A stretch of DNA of 64,000 nucleotides. It comes from Motiliproteus coralliicola. Lineage in GTDB: Bacteria; Pseudomonadota; Gammaproteobacteria; Pseudomonadales; Balneatricaceae. The DNA lies in assembly GCF_003345655.1 (NCBI RefSeq), contig NZ_QQOH01000003.1:496001-560000 (forward strand), in the 5' to 3' direction. Below the pieces are notes generated by a model. It was not told the DNA's origin. It ran no database searches and worked only from the letters and a program-made list of their open reading frames with translations. Each line of letters opens with the position of its first letter. Within the stretch, counting starts at the first letter, position 1. Positions 34,885 through 42,255 of this stretch are shown here, piece after piece. Made by a program: the position numbers and the translations under genes.

Positions 34885-35793
34885 ATGGATCGTCTACAAG
34901 CCATGCAGGTATTCGCCGAGGTGGTGAAGCAGGGCAGCTTTACCGCCGCCGCCGAGCAGCTCGATATCAGTCGGGTCAAAGCAACCCGTTGCGTCAATGC
35001 ACTGGAGGAGTGGCTCGGCGCCCGTCTGCTGCAGCGCTCAACCCGGCGGATCTCGTTGACCGAAGCCGGACAGCAGTGTCTGCGCCAGTGTCAGCAGATG
35101 CTGGAACTCGAAGAGGAGTTGCAATCGTCACTGCAGCAAGCCGATCAACCACCGCGTGGGCGGTTGCGGGTGACCGCCTCCAGCTCCTTCGCCCGCGCCC
35201 ACCTAGCTCCGGCGATGGCCGACTTCCTGGCGCGCTGCCCGCAGGTGTCGATCGACATGATCGCCAGCGACGACACCATCAACCTGATCGAACAGCGGGT
35301 CGACCTGGCGATTCGAATCTCCGGTGAGCTGGACCCGGGGCTGGTGGCCCGCCGGCTGGCGCCCTGCCGCTCAATCATCTGCGCCTCACCGGCCTACCTG
35401 GCCCAGTACGGAACACCCCAGACCCCCGACGAGCTGAGCCGGCACAACTGCCTCACCTACTCCAACTTCGGCAAAGGCGCCTGGCGTTTCGAGCGCCCCG
35501 ATCAGCCGCAGCTGACCGTACCGGTATCGGGCAACTTCAGCGCCAATGAAGCCAGCGTGCTAACCGAGGCGGTGTTGTCCGGGATCGGTATCGCACTGCA
35601 ACCGAGCTATCTGGTCGGCCCACTGATCCGGGAAGGCCAACTGGTACCCCTGCTGAGCGATTGGCAGGCACCCGAGCTGAGTCTCTGGGGCGTCTACCTG
35701 TCGCGCCACCATCTGCCCGCCTCGCTGCGCAGCCTGCTCGACTTTCTGATCGAGCGCTACCAAGGCACTCCCGACTGGGATAGGGGTTGCTGA
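34885..35793 (+). CDS. LysR-family regulator, divergent from the MBL-fold gene
   Basis: A 302-aa LysR protein of the CrgA-like subgroup: MDRLQAMQVFAEVVKQGSFTAAAEQLDIS at the N-terminus, RLRVTASSSFARAHLAPAMADFL, and DLAIRISGELDPGLVARRLAPCRSIICASPAYL. It has an AGG near the start codon. The likely target is the MBL-fold gene. A hexanucleotide repeat follows its stop. Confidence 0.9.
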   Translation: MDRLQAMQVFAEVVKQGSFTAAAEQLDISRVKATRCVNALEEWLGARLLQRSTRRISLTEAGQQCLRQCQQMLELEEELQSSLQQADQPPRGRLRVTASSSFARAHLAPAMADFLARCPQVSIDMIASDDTINLIEQRVDLAIRISGELDPGLVARRLAPCRSIICASPAYLAQYGTPQTPDELSRHNCLTYSNFGKGAWRFERPDQPQLTVPVSGNFSANEASVLTEAVLSGIGIALQPSYLVGPLIREGQLVPLLSDWQAPELSLWGVYLSRHHLPASLRSLLDFLIERYQGTPDWDRGC

Positions 35794-35807
35794 TCGGCCA
35801 ACTCTCT

Positions 35808-35860
35808 TCCATACCCATACCCATACCTCTGCCCATGCCCCTGCCCCTGCCCCTGCCCCG
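35808..35860. repeat. Hexanucleotide tandem repeat (CCATAC / CCCTGC units)
   Basis: Three CCATAC units lead through CTCTGC and CCATGC into three CCCTGC units. All share period 6. It is non-coding, just after the LysR stop and about 55 bases before TGACAG box 3. Confidence 0.75.
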
Positions 35861-35916
35861 TACCGATCGAGGGCTATCGATGATCTTTCGACTCAGCACG
35901 ACTCATTTTTTTGGCA

Positions 35917-35933
35917 TGACAGGTTGCTGACAG
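35917..35933 (+). promoter_or_regulatory. Tandem TGACAG box 3 (putative TctD site)
   Basis: TGACAG-GTTGC-TGACAG followed by CTTG; repeats are 11 bases apart. It lies 51 bases before the start of a 55-aa ORF. TTAAGG stands about 11 bases after the second repeat, as at boxes 2 and 4. Confidence 0.7.
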
Positions 35934-35983
35934 CTTGACCGCTTAAGGTGGCTCCCACATCGGCATTTCAGTGGGAGAACACC

Positions 35984-36151
35984 ATGCTTTCTTTCGAACC
36001 TTTCCAGTTTTCAACCTCCATTTCCCAGGCGCGTCCTCAGTCTCAACTGAGCGAAAAGCCGCGCCCGGTTGCCTCGACCCATAAATTGGTCAGCAAGCCC
36101 CGCGCTACTCCGGTCGCCATCGATAAGGTCGCGATCCTCAGCAACAACTGA
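35984..36151 (+). CDS. Small basic protein of unknown function (55 aa) behind TGACAG box 3
   Basis: A 55-aa ORF, MLSFEPFQFSTSIS to AILSNN, with GGGAG 7 nt before the ATG. Lys/Arg-, Pro- and Ser-rich, with no membrane segment and no cysteine; probably disordered. I do not recognise it. A terminator-like hairpin with a T-run follows at 36164-36207, before the isomerase gene, so a short transcript from box 3 is possible. It could be a leader peptide, a small regulatory protein or a non-coding RNA read as an ORF. Confidence 0.45.
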   Translation: MLSFEPFQFSTSISQARPQSQLSEKPRPVASTHKLVSKPRATPVAIDKVAILSNN

Positions 36152-36163
36152 CTCTCTCTTGGC

Positions 36164-36207
36164 GGGGCGCCTGCTGGTAGCAAGATTGCGGCAGCTCCGT
36201 CTTTTTT
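36164..36207 (+). terminator. Possible terminator/attenuator before the isomerase gene
   Basis: GGGGC-(GCC)-TGC (36164-36174) can pair with GCAGCTCC (36191-36198), and GTCTTTTTT follows to 36207. The stem has a three-base bulge and one G-T pair, so it is moderate. It lies between the 55-aa ORF and the GalD-like gene. Confidence 0.45.
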
Positions 36208-36264
36208 CTTCGCCTGATCCAGGCCCGTAAACCAACGGCAACAACAATAACAACGGAGCTCAGC

Positions 36265-37374
36265 ATGCCTATCCAGACTGCAATTCCCTGCACCATGATG
36301 CGCGGCGGCACCTCCCGCGGCCCCTACTTTCTTGCCAATGACCTACCCCGTGATCCAGAGCTGCGCGACCAGGTACTGCTGGCGGTGATGGGCTCGGGCC
36401 ATGCCCAGCAGATCGACGGTATCGGTGGTGGCTCCAGCCTGTCGAGCAAGGTGGCGGTGGTGTCGGTTTCTCAACACCCGGACGCCGATATCGACTACCT
36501 GTTCGCCCAGGTTTCGGTGGATGAAAAGAGCGTCGACCTGTCGCCCTCCTGCGGCAATATTCTGTCCGGTGTCGGTCCGTTCGCGATCGAATCGGGGCTG
36601 GTCAATGCCGATGACGAACAGACCCGGGTCCGAGTGCGTAACGTCAACACCGACTCGATGATCGAGCTGGTGGTGCAGACTCCCGGCGGTCAGGTCGACT
36701 ACGAAGGCGAGACCCGGATCGACGGCGTCGAAGGCAGCGCTGCGCCGATTCTGCTCAATTTCCTCGACGTGGCCGGCACCAAAACCGGCAAGCTGCTCCC
36801 CACCGGCAACCTGCGCGATAGTTTCGACGGCGTCGAGGTCAGTTGCGTCGATGCCTCGGTACCGATGGTGCTGATTCCCGCGACAGCATTGGGTAAGCAG
36901 GGAGACGAAGCCAAGACTGAACTGGATAGCGATACCGAGCTGCTGGCGCGGATCGAGCGGATCCGCCAACAGGCTTCCTGGAAGATGGGACTGGGTGATG
37001 CCACCGGCAAGGTGTTGCCCAAGGTGGCGCTGCTATCCAAGCCACGCAACGGCGGCACCATCACCTCGCGCTATTTTGTGCCGGACAACTGCCACGCCGC
37101 CCACGCGGTCACCGGCGCGATCTGCGTCGCCAGCGCCGCGATGCTGCCCGGTACCATCACCGACGAGCTGATCGACCGCCCCGACACACTCAACCCCGAG
37201 ATCGGGATCGAACACCCCAGCGGCAAGATCGATCTGGTGCTGGAGCTGGCGCCGGGACAAAGCTGTCCGGAGATTCGCCGAGCAGGGCTGATCCGCACCG
37301 CCCGCAAGCTGTTCCGCGGCGAGCTGTACGTGCCAGGTCGGATCTGGTCGCGACCGCAAGCGCGAGTTTCCTGA
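36265..37374 (+). CDS. GalD/PrpF-family tricarboxylate isomerase
   Basis: A 369-aa protein of the PrpF family (diaminopimelate-epimerase fold) that isomerises a double bond of a tricarboxylate. It is closest in pattern to 4-oxalomesaconate tautomerase GalD: IPCTMMRGGTSRGPYFL, DGIGGGSSLSSKVAVVS, SPSCGNILSGVGPFAIE, RNGGTITSRYFVPDNCHAAHAV and VEHPSG-like IEHPSGKID. GGAG lies 6 nt before the ATG. With tricarboxylate transporters and tcuAB in the same putative regulon, aconitate isomerisation (trans- to cis-aconitate) is a plausible role; gallate pathway genes are absent. Confidence 0.83.
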   Translation: MPIQTAIPCTMMRGGTSRGPYFLANDLPRDPELRDQVLLAVMGSGHAQQIDGIGGGSSLSSKVAVVSVSQHPDADIDYLFAQVSVDEKSVDLSPSCGNILSGVGPFAIESGLVNADDEQTRVRVRNVNTDSMIELVVQTPGGQVDYEGETRIDGVEGSAAPILLNFLDVAGTKTGKLLPTGNLRDSFDGVEVSCVDASVPMVLIPATALGKQGDEAKTELDSDTELLARIERIRQQASWKMGLGDATGKVLPKVALLSKPRNGGTITSRYFVPDNCHAAHAVTGAICVASAAMLPGTITDELIDRPDTLNPEIGIEHPSGKIDLVLELAPGQSCPEIRRAGLIRTARKLFRGELYVPGRIWSRPQARVS

Positions 37375-37409
37375 GCCTTTTTCGAAATATCGTCGGGCCT
37401 TCGTTGTGA

Positions 37410-37426
37410 TGACAGGTTGCTGACAG
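37410..37426 (+). promoter_or_regulatory. Tandem TGACAG box 4 (putative TctD site) upstream of tctC
   Basis: TGACAG-GTTGC-TGACAG followed by TTTC; the 17 bases are identical to box 3. It lies 98 bases before the tctC start. GTAAGT stands about 11 bases beyond the second repeat. Confidence 0.7.
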
Positions 37427-37523
37427 TTTCACCCCGTAAGTTGGAACCTAGCTCCCAGCGCCATCGCAGCACCAGGCGATAAGAGCACCACTAATAACGA
37501 CAAGAAAGAATGTGAGGATAACG

Positions 37524-38669
37524 ATGAAAAACCCACAGTCCCCGAAAAGCTCCCTGAGCAAGCTGTTCTCCACTAAGAGTTTCAAAAGCAAAGCCCTCAC
37601 CGGCCTGAGCACTGGTCTGGCCTGTATGGCCGCCGTTACCCTGGCCACTCCGATCCAAGCTGCGGTCGACTTCAGCGGCAAGCGGGTCGAATGGATCATC
37701 CCGTTCAAGGAGGGTGGTGGATCCGACACCTGGGCCCGCTTCTACGCCCCGATGATCTCCAAAAACCTGCCGGGCCAGCCCACCGTGGTGGTCAAGAACA
37801 TCCCCGGCGGCGGCTCCACCAAGGGCGCCAATCAGTTTCAACGCCGGGCCAAGAAGAATGGCCTGAATATCCTCGGCACCTCCGGCTCGACCCAGTTCCC
37901 GTATCTGCTCGGCGATAAGCGGGTTAAGTACGAATACAAAGACTGGAACGTGGTCATGGCCACCCCCACCGGTGGGGTGTTCTACGTCAGCCCGAGCCTG
38001 GGTATCAACAGCGCGGAGGATCTGGTCAAACTGCGCGGTAAAGAACTGAAATACGGCAGCCAGGGTGCCACTTCGCTGGATCTGGTGCCGCTGCTGGCGC
38101 TGGATCTACTCGATATTGATGTGCAGGCGATCTTCGGCATGAAGGGTCGCGGCGCCGGTCGATTGGCGTTTGAGCGTGGCGAGGTCAATATCGATTACCA
38201 GACCAGCTCAGCGTTCTTGAAAAAGGTTACCCCGCTGGTGACAGAAGGTAAGGCGATCCCGATCATGACCTGGGGTGTGATGGACCAGAATGGCCAACTG
38301 CAGCGCGACCCGACCTTCCCGGAGCTGCCCCACTTTGCCGAGGTCTACCAGATGATCCACGGCAAGCAGCCTGAAGGCACCGCTTTCAACGTTTGGAAAT
38401 CATTCTTTGTCGCCGGCTTTGCGGCTCAGAAAGGGATCTTCCTACCCAAGGGTACCGATCAGGATGTGATCGAAACCTGGCGTAAGGCCGCTGCCGAAAC
38501 CGTCGCCTCCGACGAGTTCGGCGCCCGCTCCGAGAAAGTGTTGGGCAAATATCCCCAGGCGGTGATGGGCGACGCGGTGAAAGCCTTCGAGGTGGCGCTG
38601 AACATCTCCGACGCCGATCGTCAGTGGGTTCGTGACTGGCTGACCAAGAAGTACAACGTCCGCTTCTAA
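37524..38669 (+). CDS. tctC: TctC-family periplasmic tricarboxylate-binding protein
   Basis: A 381-aa Bug/TctC receptor (ATG at 37524, GAGG 6 nt upstream). The long, basic N-terminus (about 40 residues) leads into a signal peptide ending near ATPIQAAVDF. The mature part has VEWIIPFKEGGGSDTWARFYAPMI and PTVVVKNIPGGGSTKGANQF, the conserved ligand-binding loops of the family. It is longer than typical TctC (about 325 aa). It delivers substrate to the TctAB membrane unit encoded next; the exact tricarboxylate is not evident. Confidence 0.92.
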   Translation: MKNPQSPKSSLSKLFSTKSFKSKALTGLSTGLACMAAVTLATPIQAAVDFSGKRVEWIIPFKEGGGSDTWARFYAPMISKNLPGQPTVVVKNIPGGGSTKGANQFQRRAKKNGLNILGTSGSTQFPYLLGDKRVKYEYKDWNVVMATPTGGVFYVSPSLGINSAEDLVKLRGKELKYGSQGATSLDLVPLLALDLLDIDVQAIFGMKGRGAGRLAFERGEVNIDYQTSSAFLKKVTPLVTEGKAIPIMTWGVMDQNGQLQRDPTFPELPHFAEVYQMIHGKQPEGTAFNVWKSFFVAGFAAQKGIFLPKGTDQDVIETWRKAAAETVASDEFGARSEKVLGKYPQAVMGDAVKAFEVALNISDADRQWVRDWLTKKYNVRF

Positions 38670-38787
38670 CCCCCCTCCTCAGCCATTCCGTTTTAACCAC
38701 GACTTCCGGGCCCGCACGGGGCCCGGCTCTCCTCCTTCGCGCCCAATATGCGCACATAACATTCGCACCTAAAAGAGGAAAGGAACC

Positions 38788-40803
38788 ATGATTGATGCAT
38801 TCCTGACCGCCCTGCAGACGATCCTCAGCGGTACCCACCTGATCTATCTGGCCGGCGGCGTATTCCTGGGGCTCGCTATCGGTATTTTTCCGGGACTGGG
38901 CGGTATCGCCGGTCTGTCTCTATTGCTGCCCTTCCTTTACGGCATGGATCCGGTCTCCGCGCTGGCGATGCTGATCGGTCTGGTGGCGGTGATCCCCACC
39001 TCCGACACCTTCACCTCGGTTCTGATGGGCATCCCCGGCTCCAGCGGCTCGCAGGCCACGGTGCTGGACGGTTTCCCGATGGCCAAGAAAGGCCAAGCCG
39101 CTAGGGCGCTATCTGCGGCGTTCTCAGCATCTCTGTTTGGCGGCCTATTCGGCGCCATCGTGCTGACCGCCTTCGTACTGATCGCCCGCCCGGTGATTCT
39201 GGCGTTCGGGTCGGCCGAGCTGTTTATGCTGACCCTGCTGGGCCTGAGCATGGTCGGCGTGCTGGCCGGCAGCAGCCTGGTCAAGGGGTTGAGTGCCTGT
39301 GGTCTGGGCCTACTGCTGGGTAGCATCGGCGGAGCCCCGGCTACCGGTGAATACCGCATGAGCTTCGACAACGACTACATGATGGACGGCATCCCATTGG
39401 TGGTGGTGGGTCTGGGTATCTTCGCGTTGCCGGAGATTATCGACCTGCTGCGCCAGAACCGTCCGATCGCCGAAGCCTCCAAGCTCGGCAGCGGCTGGCT
39501 CGATGGCGTGCGTGACCTGATCCGGAATAAGTGGCTGGCGCTACGCTGCGCCGTGATCGGCTGTATCGTCGGCGCCCTACCCGGCTTGGGCGGCAGCGTG
39601 GTCGACTGGATCGCCTACGGCCACGCGGTGCAAACTACCAAGGACAAGTCCGGCTTCGGCAAGGGTGACGTTCGCGGTGTGCTGGCCCCCGAGTCCTCCA
39701 ACAACGCCAAAGAGGGTGGCGGCCTGATCCCGACGCTGCTGTTCGGTATCCCCGGTTCCGGCAGCATGGCGGTGTTCCTCGGCGGCATGGTACTGATCGG
39801 CCTGGAGCCTGGTCCGGCGATGGTCAGCACCGATCTGGATATCACCTACACCATCGTCTGGTCGCTGGCGCTGGCCAATGTAATCGGCGCCGGTGCCTGC
39901 CTGTTTATGTCCAAGTGGGTCGCCCGTCTGACCACTATCCCGTATGCGCTGATGGCGCCCTTTATGATCATGGTGATCTGCTTCGCCGCATTCCAGGCCA
40001 CCCGCGATCTTGGCGACCTGGTAGCGCTGATGGCGATCGGTGTGTTGGGTGTGTTGATGAAGCGCTTCGGCTGGCCCCGTCCGGCGTTCCTGATCGGCTT
40101 TGTGCTGGCCGGTGGGATGGAGACCTATCTCTATCAGGCGCTGCAGTTTGACGGCATCGGCTTCCTGACCAAGCCGGGCGTACTGATTATCGGCGCCATG
40201 ACCGTGGCCTCGATCTACTTTGCCGCTCGCCATGCGTCCAAGAACGCCAAAGCCGCCAAGCAGGATGACCAAGATGGCAACGACGACAGTGCACCGACGC
40301 CTCGCAAAGCCCGTGACCTGCGTCCGCAGACCCTGTTTGCTGGTGGTGTATTCGTCGCCTTCGGTTATGGCCTGTATGACTCGCTGCAGCAGTCGATGCT
40401 GGGCGGCGTGTTCACCGGTGGACTCTGTGCGCTGATGTTACTGATGTCAGGTTATGTGCTGTTCAAGCTGGCGACTAACCGGGTCGACGATCCGGTCAAT
40501 TTCGACAACGAGGTCGAGGCCGGTTATGTCGGTGATCAGAGCATCACCGGACTGCTGCACTACATCTACTGGCTGGTGGGGCTGATCGTCAGTTGCTACC
40601 TGGTCGGCTACCTGATCTCGATCGCCCTGTTCTTCGTGATCTTCCTGCTGCTCAAGGCCCGTGCCTCAATGGTGCGGACCGCGATGCTGACCGGCTGTGC
40701 GGTGCTGTTCCTGACCACGCTGTCCCACGTGATGGTGTTGGATCTGCCCCAGGGACTGCTGCAGGACTCGGTCGAACTGCCTTGGCCCCTGGGTCTGAGT
40801 TAA
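38788..40803 (+). CDS. tctA: Fused TctA-TctB tricarboxylate transporter membrane subunit
   Basis: A 671-aa permease. Residues 1-495 are TctA: GLAIGIFPGLGGIAGLSLLLPF, IPTSDTFTSVLMGIPGSSGSQAT, GALPGLGGSVVDWIAYGHA and LLFGIPGSGSMAVFLGGM, the repeated glycine-rich signature loops. After a charged Lys/Asp linker (about 480-500), residues 520-671 resemble TctB, with about four TM segments (FGYGLYDSLQQSMLGGVFTGGLC). TctA and TctB are normally separate. It works with the upstream tctC gene. AGGAAAGGAACC precedes the ATG. Confidence 0.92.
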   Translation: MIDAFLTALQTILSGTHLIYLAGGVFLGLAIGIFPGLGGIAGLSLLLPFLYGMDPVSALAMLIGLVAVIPTSDTFTSVLMGIPGSSGSQATVLDGFPMAKKGQAARALSAAFSASLFGGLFGAIVLTAFVLIARPVILAFGSAELFMLTLLGLSMVGVLAGSSLVKGLSACGLGLLLGSIGGAPATGEYRMSFDNDYMMDGIPLVVVGLGIFALPEIIDLLRQNRPIAEASKLGSGWLDGVRDLIRNKWLALRCAVIGCIVGALPGLGGSVVDWIAYGHAVQTTKDKSGFGKGDVRGVLAPESSNNAKEGGGLIPTLLFGIPGSGSMAVFLGGMVLIGLEPGPAMVSTDLDITYTIVWSLALANVIGAGACLFMSKWVARLTTIPYALMAPFMIMVICFAAFQATRDLGDLVALMAIGVLGVLMKRFGWPRPAFLIGFVLAGGMETYLYQALQFDGIGFLTKPGVLIIGAMTVASIYFAARHASKNAKAAKQDDQDGNDDSAPTPRKARDLRPQTLFAGGVFVAFGYGLYDSLQQSMLGGVFTGGLCALMLLMSGYVLFKLATNRVDDPVNFDNEVEAGYVGDQSITGLLHYIYWLVGLIVSCYLVGYLISIALFFVIFLLLKARASMVRTAMLTGCAVLFLTTLSHVMVLDLPQGLLQDSVELPWPLGLS

Positions 40804-40851
40804 GCCCTTGATCTGTGAAGCCCTCAACCTGTTAAGTAAAGGAATCCCACG

Positions 40852-41715
40852 ATGATTCAACCCAAATCCCTACTGATGCCGATCAACACCAGCGGCCAGG
40901 TCGTTGAGCGGATCCAGGGGGCACTGGCGGTGGCGAGCTACTGCGGTGCGCACCTGGAGGTGCTGCACGCCCAGGTCAGCCCGCGCCAGTTTATCCCCGA
41001 AGATGCGATGGCAATGCGGATGCCGCACCAGATGGTGCAGCAACTCGAAGAGCTGGCCGACAAGTACGCCAGGTCCGAGTCCGACGAGCTGCAGCAACAG
41101 TTCGCTAAGCTTTGCGACCAACAGCAGGTGCTGCTCAGCGCCGAATCAAGTCCCGATCAGGCCAGCACCCACTGGCAGGAGGTCAACGGTCTGCGCAGCG
41201 AACTGGTGGCCGAGAACGGCAAGGTCGCCGATCTGATCCTTATTCCACGCCCGCGAAGCGGCAAACCCACCGCCACGTTTGAGGCGGCGATCATGCGCAG
41301 CGGCAAACCGGTGCTGCTGATGCCCCGTACCCAGACCCGGTTCAACCCGAAACGAGTGTTGATCGCCTGGAACGGCAGCACCGAAGGCGGCCGTGCCGTG
41401 ACCCATGCGTTGCCCTGGCTGCAGCGGGCCGAGTCGGTGGTTATCGCCACCAGCAAAAACTCGGCCCAGAAAAAGCCGGGCGCCGATGAACTGATCGGCT
41501 ACCTATCCCGCCACGGTATCCAAGCCGAACCCAAACAGTTCGACAGCCGCCGACGTTCCGCTGGTGAGGGCCTGCTCGATCTTGCTGGAGAGCTGAGCGC
41601 CGATCTGTTGGTGATGGGCGCCTTTACCCACCGGCGGGTGCACGAGCAGATTTTCGGTGGCGTGACCCGGCATATGGTCGCCAACGCGCAGCTACCGGTA
41701 TTGATGATGCACTGA
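40852..41715 (+). CDS. Tandem universal stress protein (UspA family)
   Basis: A 287-aa protein with two Usp domains. The first is degenerate (SLLMPINTSGQVVERIQGALAVASYCGAHLEVLHAQ). The second keeps VLIAWNGSTEGGRAVTHALPWL and DLLVMGAFTHRRVHEQIFGGVTRHMV, with the ATP-binding G-x2-G-x9-G(S/T) type motif. It lies 48 bases after tctA on the same strand, so it is probably the last gene of the tricarboxylate transport operon. Confidence 0.85.
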   Translation: MIQPKSLLMPINTSGQVVERIQGALAVASYCGAHLEVLHAQVSPRQFIPEDAMAMRMPHQMVQQLEELADKYARSESDELQQQFAKLCDQQQVLLSAESSPDQASTHWQEVNGLRSELVAENGKVADLILIPRPRSGKPTATFEAAIMRSGKPVLLMPRTQTRFNPKRVLIAWNGSTEGGRAVTHALPWLQRAESVVIATSKNSAQKKPGADELIGYLSRHGIQAEPKQFDSRRRSAGEGLLDLAGELSADLLVMGAFTHRRVHEQIFGGVTRHMVANAQLPVLMMH

Positions 41716-41878
41716 GCTCTATCCACCGATAGATCAACCGATAGACCCGCCGGGAAAGATCGCATCAAAGCGCCCGACGGGTTATCAAACCAACAGACCC
41801 GTCGACCCCGCCGCACGCTGCTACTTAGTTGTCCCAGGGTCGATGGGTTGATCGCAGATAACGTCGAACAATTGCCTG

Positions 41879-41906
41879 AAAACCAGCGATTTTCCGCCGG
41901 TTTTTT
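41879..41906 (+). terminator. Possible terminator after the usp gene
   Basis: AAAACC-A-GCG and CGC-C-GGTTTT pair with one mismatch around an ATTTTC loop, followed by TT. It lies about 165 bases past the usp stop and before the fusA2 promoter. Confidence 0.5.
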
Positions 41907-41985
41907 CTGAATTCCCAAGTCACGCGCGATCCATAGTAAAAAACCGGAAATTCCTGCCCGAAACCCGTGCACAATCTTGACTTTC

Positions 41986-41994
41986 TGCTACAAT
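41986..41994 (+). promoter_or_regulatory. Extended -10 promoter for fusA2
   Basis: TGCTACAAT gives an extended -10 (TG-N-TACAAT). There is no good -35 at 17 bases; TTGACT lies only 6 bases upstream. Transcription would start near 42001, leaving a leader of about 255 bases. Confidence 0.5.
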
Positions 41995-42000
41995 GCCGCG

Positions 42001-42255
42001 GCTGAGTGATGTAGGCCATTCAGGGCCTATGATCGCCACCGGCGCAGCTCCTCTTAGGTGAGTCCAATTGTACTGCTTAGAAGCTCTTGAACACTTTAGG
42101 GTATTCAAGCTCGGCGACATTGGAGTAATACCGTTGGCCAGTTGCACCAAGGCAATGGCCAGCCGATTTGAGAAGACACCTCATAAGGGTGATTCGACAG
42201 AATCGTGAAACAGCATATACCTGTAGATTTTATCAAGACTTAAAGAAGCAGACTC
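42001..42255 (+). other. Long structured leader before fusA2
   Basis: Between the predicted start point and the fusA2 ATG are 255 bases without an ORF that I can support. Hairpins include TAGGCC/GGCCTA (42012-42029) and GGTATT/AATACC (42100-42132). It could be a regulatory 5' leader. No known riboswitch motif is evident. Confidence 0.4.

Noticed and set aside
41976-41981. TTGACT as -35 of the fusA2 promoter
   Set aside because: Only 6 bases separate it from TACAAT, so it cannot pair with that -10; the extended -10 was preferred.
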